A stretch of DNA of 8,925 nucleotides from contig JAAZEI010000146.1 of NCBI GenBank assembly GCA_012512355.1, forward strand, positions 1 through 8,925. The letters run 5' to 3'. Made by a program: the position numbers and the translations under genes. The first letter of the stretch is position 1, and each line of letters begins with the position of its first letter. Shown here piece by piece: positions 1-5,864 of the stretch. The notes under the pieces are model-generated. The model was not told the origin of the DNA and searched no databases. It saw only the letters and a list, made by a program, of their open reading frames with translations. This DNA comes from Clostridiales bacterium (GTDB lineage: Bacteria; Bacillota; Clostridia; Christensenellales; Aristaeellaceae).

Positions 1-1632
1 GCTTATCTGCAATACACGCACAACCTGAGGCCCATTGACGGTGCTTTGTTTGTGGGCCAAAGCACTTATGGTGACCTCGCGCTGCATACGGGTATCGTCA
101 CAAGTTTGCGCAACGCCAGCTTTCCCGCTGACTACAGCATCCTGCCGGGGGTGCAGCTAAGCTACCCTTTCTTAAGCGACAGCCTGTCCACCAGCGGGAT
201 GCTGCTGGGGCTTAATCTACAGTCAGCTTTAAACATTCCGGGCACGCTGATGATGGCCCTGGTATTTATCGGTTTTAGTTTGTTTTCACTGCAGCTTTGC
301 TCTAGTCGCCGGGTTGCGGTTCTTGCTATCCTGCTGCTGTTCATCAACGGCGGGCTGGGCTTTTTATATAGCTTTGATATGCTGGGCCAACATCTTGGGA
401 CCATGGGCCAAAACCAGATGCAGTTTGGCAGCTGGCTTGACCGGCTCAATAATATTCTCGCCGGATGGTATCAAACGCCGGTTAATCATGCAGAGTTTAC
501 AACATATAACCTTCGCTGGAGCAACATCATCGCCGACATGCTCCTCCCCCAGCGCAGCTTTTTGGCAGGCTGGGTCTATCTCTTTCCCTGCTTGTATTTG
601 CTGTATGACGCTCTGGCGTCAGCCCAAAGAAAATGGCGCCCTTTTGCCCTGCTGGGCATACTGGCAGGCGGCCTTCCTCTCATCCACACGCATTCCTTTT
701 TAGCACTGGGGCTGGCCAGCCTGGGCTGGTTTGTCTGGGATATCGTCAAAAACAAAGCGATTAAAAGCTGGCTCATATACGGCGGCATCGCGATGCTGCT
801 GGCCTTGCCCCAACTGATCCTCTTTACCTTTGTGCAGAGCAGCAATGAAGGTTTCCTGCGAATTCAGTTTAACTGGGTTAATAATGCGGCAGGGGCAGGC
901 CTTCGGGATGGCTATCTATGGTTTTACTTAAAAAACATCGGTCTTCCTTTTTTGCTCCTGATATTTACCTTTCTTGATCATACGCCAAAAAGCCGATTCA
1001 TCTATACAGGCGCTTTCGTCATCTTTATAGTCGCTGAATTTATTATTTTTCAGCCCAACGAATATGATAATAATAAGCTGCTCTATGTTTGGTATGCGCT
1101 TTGCCTGATTCCCATCAGCGAGTATGCTTTTGTTCTGTGGGATAAGTTAAGGGGGTTGAAAGCCCGCGCTCTGATTGGGTTTGTGGTCTGTGTGATGTTT
1201 TTTGTATCGGGCTCGCTTTCAATTGCCAGAGAAACTGTGAGCAGCTACCAGGCTTATTCACCTGCCGCTGTTGCCGCAGGAAGATTTGCTGAAGTTGAAA
1301 CACCCCAGCACAGCACCTTTATGGCTTCCTCATCCAACCATCTCAACCCTGTCAGCGCGCTGGCAGGCCGTCATATCGTCTGCGGTCCCTCGCTATGGCT
1401 GCATTGGCATGGCTTTGATCTGAGCGAGCGCGAAAACGACATCCTGGCTTTTTATCAGCAGCCCCAAACCAATCTCTCTATTCTCGACAAATACGATGTT
1501 GATTATATTCTCTACAGTCCAAGTGAAAAAGCCTTGACTGTCAGCGGCGCAGAGCCTCTTTCAACTTTATTTGAGGAAGTCTTCTCAGATGAAACAGATG
1601 ATTATAGAATATACAAGGTAAGTAAAAAATGA
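1..1632 (+). CDS. GT-C-like multi-pass membrane glycosyltransferase, 5' end outside the window
   Basis: The reading frame is open from the first base, so 543 residues are visible and the true start lies upstream. The TTG at 46 could only be an artificial start, because the frame continues without a stop before it. Numbering from the window edge, an acidic loop motif GDLALH lies at about 24-29 and resembles the first extracytoplasmic loop of GT-C enzymes, where an acidic residue binds the lipid-phosphate sugar donor. About eight to ten hydrophobic segments follow between residues 80 and 410, with a polar motif, NEYDNNKLLYVW, near 353-364. A soluble C-terminal part of about 130 residues ends in a pattern (DKYDVDYILYSP) often seen in such proteins. 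The likely role is transfer of a sugar from a polyprenyl-phosphate donor to a surface polymer or protein; substrate and acceptor are unknown. The stop overlaps the next gene as ATGA, and GtrA lies two genes downstream, which supports a glycosylation role. The GT-C call is by motif and topology, not by a close family match. Confidence 0.75.
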   Translation, partial: AYLQYTHNLRPIDGALFVGQSTYGDLALHTGIVTSLRNASFPADYSILPGVQLSYPFLSDSLSTSGMLLGLNLQSALNIPGTLMMALVFIGFSLFSLQLCSSRRVAVLAILLLFINGGLGFLYSFDMLGQHLGTMGQNQMQFGSWLDRLNNILAGWYQTPVNHAEFTTYNLRWSNIIADMLLPQRSFLAGWVYLFPCLYLLYDALASAQRKWRPFALLGILAGGLPLIHTHSFLALGLASLGWFVWDIVKNKAIKSWLIYGGIAMLLALPQLILFTFVQSSNEGFLRIQFNWVNNAAGAGLRDGYLWFYLKNIGLPFLLLIFTFLDHTPKSRFIYTGAFVIFIVAEFIIFQPNEYDNNKLLYVWYALCLIPISEYAFVLWDKLRGLKARALIGFVVCVMFFVSGSLSIARETVSSYQAYSPAAVAAGRFAEVETPQHSTFMASSSNHLNPVSALAGRHIVCGPSLWLHWHGFDLSERENDILAFYQQPQTNLSILDKYDVDYILYSPSEKALTVSGAEPLSTLFEEVFSDETDDYRIYKVSKK

Positions 1633-1895
1633 GTATGATTAACAAATTTTTACAATACTCCCTCAAGCATCAGCGCCCCATCAAGGTCTTGCTGATGCCG
1701 GGCTTTAAACCTCAGAGCTTTAATTTAACCGTGCAGGAAATCACGCAAGAGAGCATTAGCTACCTGAGCGCAAAGAATAAAACAAAGACGAAGGAGCTGC
1801 TCATAGATGATGTCTTGGCCGCATCTTACGCCAGGGGCGATGACGGCGATACGCTTCGAAACAAGGAAAGTGAACCGCGACAGCATGATAAATAA
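1629..1895 (+). CDS. Small conserved-looking protein of unknown function, 88 residues
   Basis: I do not recognise a named family. The ATG overlaps the stop of the membrane glycosyltransferase as ATGA, and an AAGG ribosome binding site lies 10 bases upstream (1615-1618), so translation is probably coupled. An ATG six bases later (1635) is a less likely start because its spacing would be 16. The protein has no signal peptide and no membrane segment, so it should be cytoplasmic. It has a basic N-terminus, alternating hydrophobic stretches suggesting short beta strands (about residues 17-57), a lysine/threonine-rich turn (KNKTKTKE, 49-56) and a distinctive SYARGDDGDT near 66-75, followed by a charged tail. 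The compact beta-rich pattern could be an SH3- or Sm-like fold, but that is a guess. The last 11 bases overlap the start of gtrA. The ordered amino-acid pattern and tight coupling on both sides argue that it is a real gene. Confidence 0.75.
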   Translation: MSMINKFLQYSLKHQRPIKVLLMPGFKPQSFNLTVQEITQESISYLSAKNKTKTKELLIDDVLAASYARGDDGDTLRNKESEPRQHDK

Positions 1896-2349
1896 AATTA
1901 GATCCTTTTTAAATAATGATAAAAACCGTGAACTGCTGACTTACCTGGTATTTGGCGCACTGACCACCCTCATCAGCTGGCTTGTTTATTTTGGTCTGAC
2001 AGCTATCCTCAAACCAGAAAATTATATTGACGGCAGCAGCGCTCAAAGACTCATCCTGCACGGCAGCCAATGGGTATCCTGGATCATATCAATGCTCTTC
2101 GCCTTCTTCACCAATAAACATTATGTATTCAAAAGCACACAAAAAAAGGCAGGCGCCTGGAAAGAGTTCTTCCAGTTTGCTTCTGCCAGATTATTGGCCT
2201 ATTTTATATTCGATGCTCTATTGTATGATGCCTTTATCTACCTGCTTGGTGTTGACCACCGCATAACCAAGCTCATCATGAACATATTGGTTGTAATATT
2301 TAATTATTTCGCCAGTAAATTGGTGATATTCAAAAAGAAACGCAGATAA
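1885..2349 (+). CDS. GtrA-family membrane protein
   Basis: This 154-residue protein has the size and topology of the GtrA family: four hydrophobic segments at about 18-40, 62-80, 95-121 and 127-147, and a very basic C-terminus. Family hallmarks are visible: FGALTTLISW (23-32) in the first helix, FFTNKHYVF (74-82) after the second, and NYFASKLVIF (140-149) in the fourth. GtrA-like proteins are thought to move polyprenyl-phosphate-linked sugars across the membrane or to assist glycosylation of cell-wall polymers. Here the protein would supply donor to the GT-C-like enzyme two genes upstream. The ATG at 1885 was chosen because the GtrA alignment starts just after it. A GTG at 1870 is also in frame, and AAGGAA (1863-1868) sits between the two options, too close to the GTG and rather far (16 bases) from the ATG, so the start is uncertain by five codons. 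The gene overlaps the 88-residue gene by 11 bases and ends directly against the convergent zinc peptidase gene. Confidence 0.88.
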   Translation: MINKIRSFLNNDKNRELLTYLVFGALTTLISWLVYFGLTAILKPENYIDGSSAQRLILHGSQWVSWIISMLFAFFTNKHYVFKSTQKKAGAWKEFFQFASARLLAYFIFDALLYDAFIYLLGVDHRITKLIMNILVVIFNYFASKLVIFKKKRR

Positions 2350-2364
2350 TCAATTCCTGCGTCT
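2338..2364 (-). terminator. Probable intrinsic terminator of the zinc peptidase gene, inside the 3' end of gtrA
   Basis: Read on the minus strand, the arms 2364-2357 and 2345-2338 form an 8-bp stem (core ACGCAG/CTGCGT, one G-T pair outside it) around an 11-base loop. The stem is followed by C and five T's (2337-2332). The loop contains both convergent stop codons, and the T-tract is the complement of the terminal lysine codons of gtrA. On the plus strand the same hairpin is not followed by a T-run, so it should work mainly for the minus-strand gene. The stem is short, so termination may be partial. Confidence 0.5.
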
Positions 2365-3045
2365 ATTGTTCTGTGATATCAGAATGAGTCTCACCAGCTG
2401 TAAAACCGCACCAAGAGCTGCCGCGACATAAGTAAAGGCCGCCGCTCGAAGCACGGCTTTTACCCCTGCCTTCTCCTGAGCGTCTATAAAACCACCTGCC
2501 GTCAGCATGCTCACTGCCCTGCTGCTCGCATTGAGCTCTACAGGCAGAGTGAGCAGACTAAATGCGACAGCCAGGCTAAACAAGACAATTCCTACCGTGA
2601 CCAATGGCTCGATGGAAAGAATGAGCCCCAATAAAATCATAGGAAAACTCAATTGCGACCCGATATTCACAACAGGCACAAGAAAACCGCGCAAGGCCAT
2701 GGGTGCATAGCCGTCCTTTTTTTGCATGGCATGGCCGGCTTCATGTGCGGCAATGCCGATAGCCGCCACACTGCTGGAGTTATACACCCCTTGCGATAGG
2801 CTCAGTGTTTCGTTTCGAGGGTCATAGTGATCGGTCAGGCTGCCGGGTGTTTGCTGTACACTGACGATATTGTTTCCATTTTGCGCTAAAAGCTCCATCG
2901 CCACCCTGCTGGCCGGCATGCCTCTTCTGGTGGGTACTTTCTCGTATTTTTTATAGGCGGATTTTACCAAACCCTGCGCAATCAAAGACAGCCCCAGCGC
3001 TGCCAAGACCAGTAGATAAGTTGGATCATTGTAAAAAAACGGCAT
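2350..3045 (-). CDS. yugP: YugP-type neutral zinc metallopeptidase, membrane-bound
   Basis: This 231-residue protein matches the YugP/neutral zinc metallopeptidase family in length and motif order. The N-terminus MPFFYNDPTYLLV is typical of the family and forms the first membrane helix (about 8-27). The catalytic zinc motif HEAGH lies at 101-105: two histidine ligands and the general-base glutamate. A later PVELNASSRA at 168-177 carries the likely third ligand, E170. Hydrophobic stretches at about 118-165 and 198-225 give further membrane helices. The role is presumably membrane-associated proteolysis; the substrate is not known. The ATG at 3045 was chosen because GGAGGA (3058-3053) precedes it by seven bases and the family N-terminus begins there. 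A TTG five codons upstream is in frame but would sit on the ribosome binding site. The gene is monocistronic, with its own candidate promoter, and converges with gtrA with no intergenic base. Confidence 0.92.
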   Translation of the reverse strand: MPFFYNDPTYLLVLAALGLSLIAQGLVKSAYKKYEKVPTRRGMPASRVAMELLAQNGNNIVSVQQTPGSLTDHYDPRNETLSLSQGVYNSSSVAAIGIAAHEAGHAMQKKDGYAPMALRGFLVPVVNIGSQLSFPMILLGLILSIEPLVTVGIVLFSLAVAFSLLTLPVELNASSRAVSMLTAGGFIDAQEKAGVKAVLRAAAFTYVAAALGAVLQLVRLILISQNNRRRN

Positions 3046-3068
3046 GCATATATCCTCCAAAAACTATT

Positions 3069-3084
3069 CCTTAACAATATACCA
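3069..3084 (-). promoter_or_regulatory. Candidate promoter of the zinc peptidase gene (extended -10)
   Basis: On the minus strand, TGGTATATT (3084-3076) is a TGn-extended -10 element. It places the transcription start near 3069 and leaves a leader of about 24 bases with the GGAGGA site. No good -35 hexamer is visible at 16-18 bases upstream, which is tolerable for an extended -10. The region is AT-rich, and an alternative TATGAT lies about 15 bases further upstream. Confidence 0.35.
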
Positions 3085-3105
3085 CTAAATTATCATATCA
3101 CACAT

Positions 3106-3135
3106 AAAAGGACTCTCCTTGCGAAGAGTCCCTTT
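3106..3135 (-). terminator. Intrinsic terminator of the opp operon
   Basis: On the minus strand, 21 bases after the oppA stop codon, AAAGGGACTCT (3135-3125) and AGAGTCCTTT (3116-3107) form a 10-bp stem with one bulged base around an eight-base loop. The strand then runs through TTTT into AT-rich DNA. The 3' T's also belong to the stem, as is common for such hairpins. Its place directly after the last opp gene and before the promoter of the zinc peptidase gene supports the call. Confidence 0.8.
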
Positions 3136-3156
3136 ATAAATAGATTTTACAGTATT

Positions 3157-4836
3157 TTAACGACCGAACTGCGCATCATTGTTGCCGGAGGTGGTGGTCC
3201 ACATTTCCAGCATATTGATGGGATCATTAAAGTCGGCAAGCCAGCCATTGCGAGCAAAGTCGAAGTTGCCGGCTTTGCGCTCGTTGAGGAAGACATTCCA
3301 TTCGAGGGTGGAAATATTCAGAACAACACCAATCTGGGCGAAGTCCTGCTGCATGCTCTCAGCGATGGCGCCATGAGCTGAACTGGTGTTATAGATATAG
3401 GTCATGGTCAGGGGGGTGCTTGCAGACAGCATGCCATTTGCATCAAACTCATAACCGGCCTGTGTCATTAACTCACGGGCATTATCAAGATCGGGCTCAA
3501 TGGCGAAATAGCCTGTTTCGACAGGATAAGTGAAGTCTGCGTCATCTTGTTTAAATTCGCCGCCGTGTCCATCCAGCATGCCTGCGGGAATGAAGGAATT
3601 GGCGACCTGCTGACCTGTCTGAGCAATTGTATCAACAATGTACTGACGATCAATCACAGCGCTCAGGCCCTTGCGAAGCGCGGCAGCCTGTTCAACAGTC
3701 AAGCCGTCAAACAATTTGCTCTTCACATTGAAAATACCATAATAGGTACCAAGGTTGCCAATGATATGGAACTCTTCAGTATCCAGCAGATTCTGGATCT
3801 GATCTTGCGGCACGGTGTCGATGAAGTCAAGATCGCCGGCCTGATAGGCGGCATAGATGACTGCGTCATCCGCAGACAGCATCAGCTCAATGCGCTCAAG
3901 TTTTACATTCTCGGCATCCCAATAGTTATCATTTTTTACATAAACCATGGATTCGTCATGAGTCCAGGATTCAAGCACAAAAGCGCCGGAAGAGACAAAG
4001 CCTGCTTCTGTTGCCCATGCGCCGGGGTTGAGAATTGCACCGGCATCATCCCTGAATCCCTTGGCATTCTCAACAGTTTCCTGATGAACGGCAAAGAATG
4101 TGGGGAACGCTGCCAGGTCAAGGAAATAAGCACAGGGAGAGGACAAAACGACTGTAAAGGTTTTGCCGTCTTCAGATGCAGTGGCTTCCAGTGCATCAGG
4201 ATAGCCCTTGATGACGTTGAACATATATTCGTAGTCAGCTGCTGTTTCTGCACTGACAGCACGTTTCCAGGAATATTCAAAGTCTTTTGCGGTCAGGGGG
4301 CTGCCATCAGACCACACAAGGCCATCGCGCATGGTGAAGGTATAGGTAAGGCCATCTTCACTCATCTCATAACCAGTGGCGAAGTTAGGCACATACTGGC
4401 TATCTGCGTCATAGGAATACAAGCCGCCAAAGCTGTTGGCTGCAAGGGTGGCACCGTCGACGGTGCTGTTGAGGGCAGGTTCAAGTTTGTCAGGCTCACT
4501 GGCCAGCTGCAGTTTGGCAACAGTCTGATCGCCATTTGTAGCATACATAAAGAACTTTGTGCCAAAGGCGTTGGCGAAGTAGCCGGTGAAATCCGGTTTG
4601 GCCATGAAGATGTCATTGTAATAATACAGGGGCACCAATGCGCCTGTATCCATGAGCATATCTTCTGCCTCGTGCATCAGGGCCTCGCGGGCAACAAAAT
4701 CGGTGGTGCTCTTGATTTCGGCAATCAAGGCATCGTAGGCTTCCCAAGCAGGCTGGCTGCCGGCATCAGCAAATACTGTACCGATGCTTCCCAGTGCAAG
4801 GATGGCAACCAATGCCATAGCTAAGAGTTTTTTCAT
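3157..4836 (-). CDS. oppA: Circularly permuted OppA-type oligopeptide-binding protein
   Basis: This is the extracytoplasmic peptide receptor of the transporter (SBP_bac_5/OppA family, 559 residues). The start has AGGAGGA six bases upstream. Residues 1-23 are a signal peptide (KK, hydrophobic core, VFA cleavage site) with no lipobox cysteine, so the protein is probably secreted or periplasmic, not lipid-anchored. The segment order is permuted. Residues 29-100 (YDALIAEI at 34-41, VPLYYYN at 68-74, MAKP at 78-81, FFMYAT at 95-100) match the C-terminal end of E. coli OppA (FDSIMAET, VPVYYYV, LVKP). The normal mature N-terminus then begins (LQLASEPDKLEPALN, 109-123), followed by WSDGSPLTAKDF (175-186), SSGAFVLESW (282-291), LRKGLSAVIDR (387-397), YNTSSAHG (482-489) and RNGWLADFNDP (529-539). 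The protein stops after NNDAQFGR, exactly where the moved block would normally follow. D535 corresponds to the OppA aspartate that holds the peptide amino end. Every segment occurs once and the frame is intact. It is the last gene of the opp operon, 59 bases after oppF. The ligand cannot be predicted. Confidence 0.93.
   Translation of the reverse strand: MKKLLAMALVAILALGSIGTVFADAGSQPAWEAYDALIAEIKSTTDFVAREALMHEAEDMLMDTGALVPLYYYNDIFMAKPDFTGYFANAFGTKFFMYATNGDQTVAKLQLASEPDKLEPALNSTVDGATLAANSFGGLYSYDADSQYVPNFATGYEMSEDGLTYTFTMRDGLVWSDGSPLTAKDFEYSWKRAVSAETAADYEYMFNVIKGYPDALEATASEDGKTFTVVLSSPCAYFLDLAAFPTFFAVHQETVENAKGFRDDAGAILNPGAWATEAGFVSSGAFVLESWTHDESMVYVKNDNYWDAENVKLERIELMLSADDAVIYAAYQAGDLDFIDTVPQDQIQNLLDTEEFHIIGNLGTYYGIFNVKSKLFDGLTVEQAAALRKGLSAVIDRQYIVDTIAQTGQQVANSFIPAGMLDGHGGEFKQDDADFTYPVETGYFAIEPDLDNARELMTQAGYEFDANGMLSASTPLTMTYIYNTSSAHGAIAESMQQDFAQIGVVLNISTLEWNVFLNERKAGNFDFARNGWLADFNDPINMLEMWTTTSGNNDAQFGR
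4537..4752 (-). other. Relocated C-terminal block within the permuted oppA gene
   Basis: These bases encode OppA residues 29-100, the part that forms the last about 72 residues of ordinary OppA-like proteins. In this gene it is placed between the signal peptide and the usual mature N-terminus. The joint on the far side (residues 100-108) is a short polar linker of about eight residues with no leftover signal peptide or stop codon. The joint on the near side is five residues after the predicted signal peptidase cut. The block boundaries are estimated from remembered OppA sequences and may be off by a few residues. Confidence 0.82.
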
Positions 4837-4864
4837 GGTCTGTCCTCCTCAATATTTTTATATC

Positions 4865-4884
4865 AAAAGCCGGTTGAACCGGCT
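4865..4884 (-). promoter_or_regulatory. Inverted repeat between oppF and oppA: attenuator, mRNA stabiliser or operator
   Basis: Positions 4868-4884 are a perfect 17-base inverted repeat, AGCCGGT, three central bases, then ACCGGCT. On the minus strand the 7-bp GC-rich hairpin is followed by TTTT and then AT-rich DNA, so it resembles a weak intrinsic terminator. It lies 11 bases after the oppF stop and 28 bases before the oppA start. Three readings are possible: partial termination that separates oppA from the upstream genes, a structure that stabilises a processed oppA mRNA 5' end, or a protein-binding operator. I see no convincing separate promoter for oppA next to it. Confidence 0.6.
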
Positions 4885-4895
4885 AGATATCAAGA

Positions 4896-5864
4896 TTACA
4901 GGCCTTGCGGGTTCCAGCAGGACACTTCGTGCCCCGGCGCCAGTTCGCGCAATTGCGGTTCCTGTGTTTTACAGATTTCTGTCGCATATCTGCAGCGTGT
5001 CCGGAAAGAGCAACCCTCGGGTATGTTCATCGGACTTGGCACTTCGCCTTCCAATACAATACGCTTCCTGGCACGCGCCAATTTAGGATCGGGGATGGGT
5101 ATAGCCGAGATCAAGGACTGCGTGTAGGGATGCATCGGATGGCTGATGATATCATCGCTTAAAGCCGTCTCTACTATCTTACCCAAATACATGACAGATA
5201 TGCGCCTGCTCATATGATGGACCACATGAAGGTCGTGCGCGATGAATAAATAGGCCAATCCAAGTTTTTGCTGAAGCTCTTCAAAGGTATTGATAATTTG
5301 TGCCTGAATGCTGACATCCAGCGCAGAAACGGGTTCGTCGCAGACAATGAACTTGGGGTCTACCGCCAAAGCCCTGGCAATGCCGATGCGCTGGCGCTGT
5401 CCGCCCGAAAATTCATGCGCATATCGTCTGGAGTGATCGGAATTGAGACCGACAAGGGTTAAAAGTCGGTTGATTTTATCTTCTCTTTCCTTTTTCCCAT
5501 CATAGAGCTTATGAATATCAAGGGGTTCACCCACAATATCGGCGACTGTCATCCGGGGATTTAATGAGGAATAAGGATCTTGAAATACTACCTGCATTTC
5601 CTTTCGGAACCCCTGAATGTTTTTATCTGATACAACCTGACCGTCATAAATAACGGTGCCTTCAGTGGGTGTGTATAGCCTCAGCAGGCTGCGGCCAACG
5701 GTGGTTTTCCCGCAGCCAGATTCTCCCACCAAGCCCAGCGTCTCTCCCTTGTCGATGGTAAATGATACGCCATCAACTGCTTTGAGCATGGTGGTCTCAA
5801 AAACGCCTGTCTTGATGGGGAAATATTGTTTGAGCCCTTTGACTTCAAGAAGATGTTCGCTCAC
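4896..5864 (-). CDS. oppF: Oligopeptide ABC transporter ATP-binding protein OppF
   Basis: One of the two cytoplasmic ATPases that power the peptide importer (322 residues, usual length). All nucleotide-binding motifs are present: Walker A GESGCGKT (47-54), Q-loop Q95 in FQDP, signature FSGGQRQR (152-159), Walker B FIVCDEP (172-178) with D176/E177, D-loop SALD (180-183), and H-loop H210. The C-terminal oligopeptide-transporter extension contains C285, C291, C298 and C316, the spacing seen in this family and linked in some members to a [4Fe-4S] cluster. The OppF assignment over OppD rests on its long N-terminal part with the LKQYFPI motif (11-17) and HPYTQSL. The start is a GTG at 5864 that overlaps the oppD stop as GTGA; AGGAG (5876-5872) precedes it by seven bases. 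Translation is therefore probably coupled to oppD. It likely forms a heterodimer with OppD beneath OppB/OppC. Confidence 0.95.
   Translation of the reverse strand: MSEHLLEVKGLKQYFPIKTGVFETTMLKAVDGVSFTIDKGETLGLVGESGCGKTTVGRSLLRLYTPTEGTVIYDGQVVSDKNIQGFRKEMQVVFQDPYSSLNPRMTVADIVGEPLDIHKLYDGKKEREDKINRLLTLVGLNSDHSRRYAHEFSGGQRQRIGIARALAVDPKFIVCDEPVSALDVSIQAQIINTFEELQQKLGLAYLFIAHDLHVVHHMSRRISVMYLGKIVETALSDDIISHPMHPYTQSLISAIPIPDPKLARARKRIVLEGEVPSPMNIPEGCSFRTRCRYATEICKTQEPQLRELAPGHEVSCWNPQGL

Noticed and set aside
46..48. TTG at 46 as the true start of the first gene
   Set aside because: The frame is open to the first base, no ribosome binding site precedes the TTG, and the conserved first-loop motif follows it almost at once, leaving no room for the expected first membrane helix.
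3046..3060. Five-codon upstream extension of the zinc peptidase gene from a TTG
   Set aside because: It would place the start on the ribosome binding site itself, and the family N-terminus begins at the ATG at 3045.
3547..4824. A 425-codon open frame on the plus strand, opposite oppA
   Set aside because: It lies wholly antisense to a strongly supported gene in a frame relation where absence of a few codons in oppA keeps it open. Its translation is rich in Cys, Ile and His with no domain pattern, and it has no convincing ribosome binding site.
3157..4836. oppA as a truncated pseudogene lacking its C-terminus
   Set aside because: The missing C-terminal segment is present, once, at the N-terminus behind the signal peptide, and the frame, ribosome binding site and terminator are intact.
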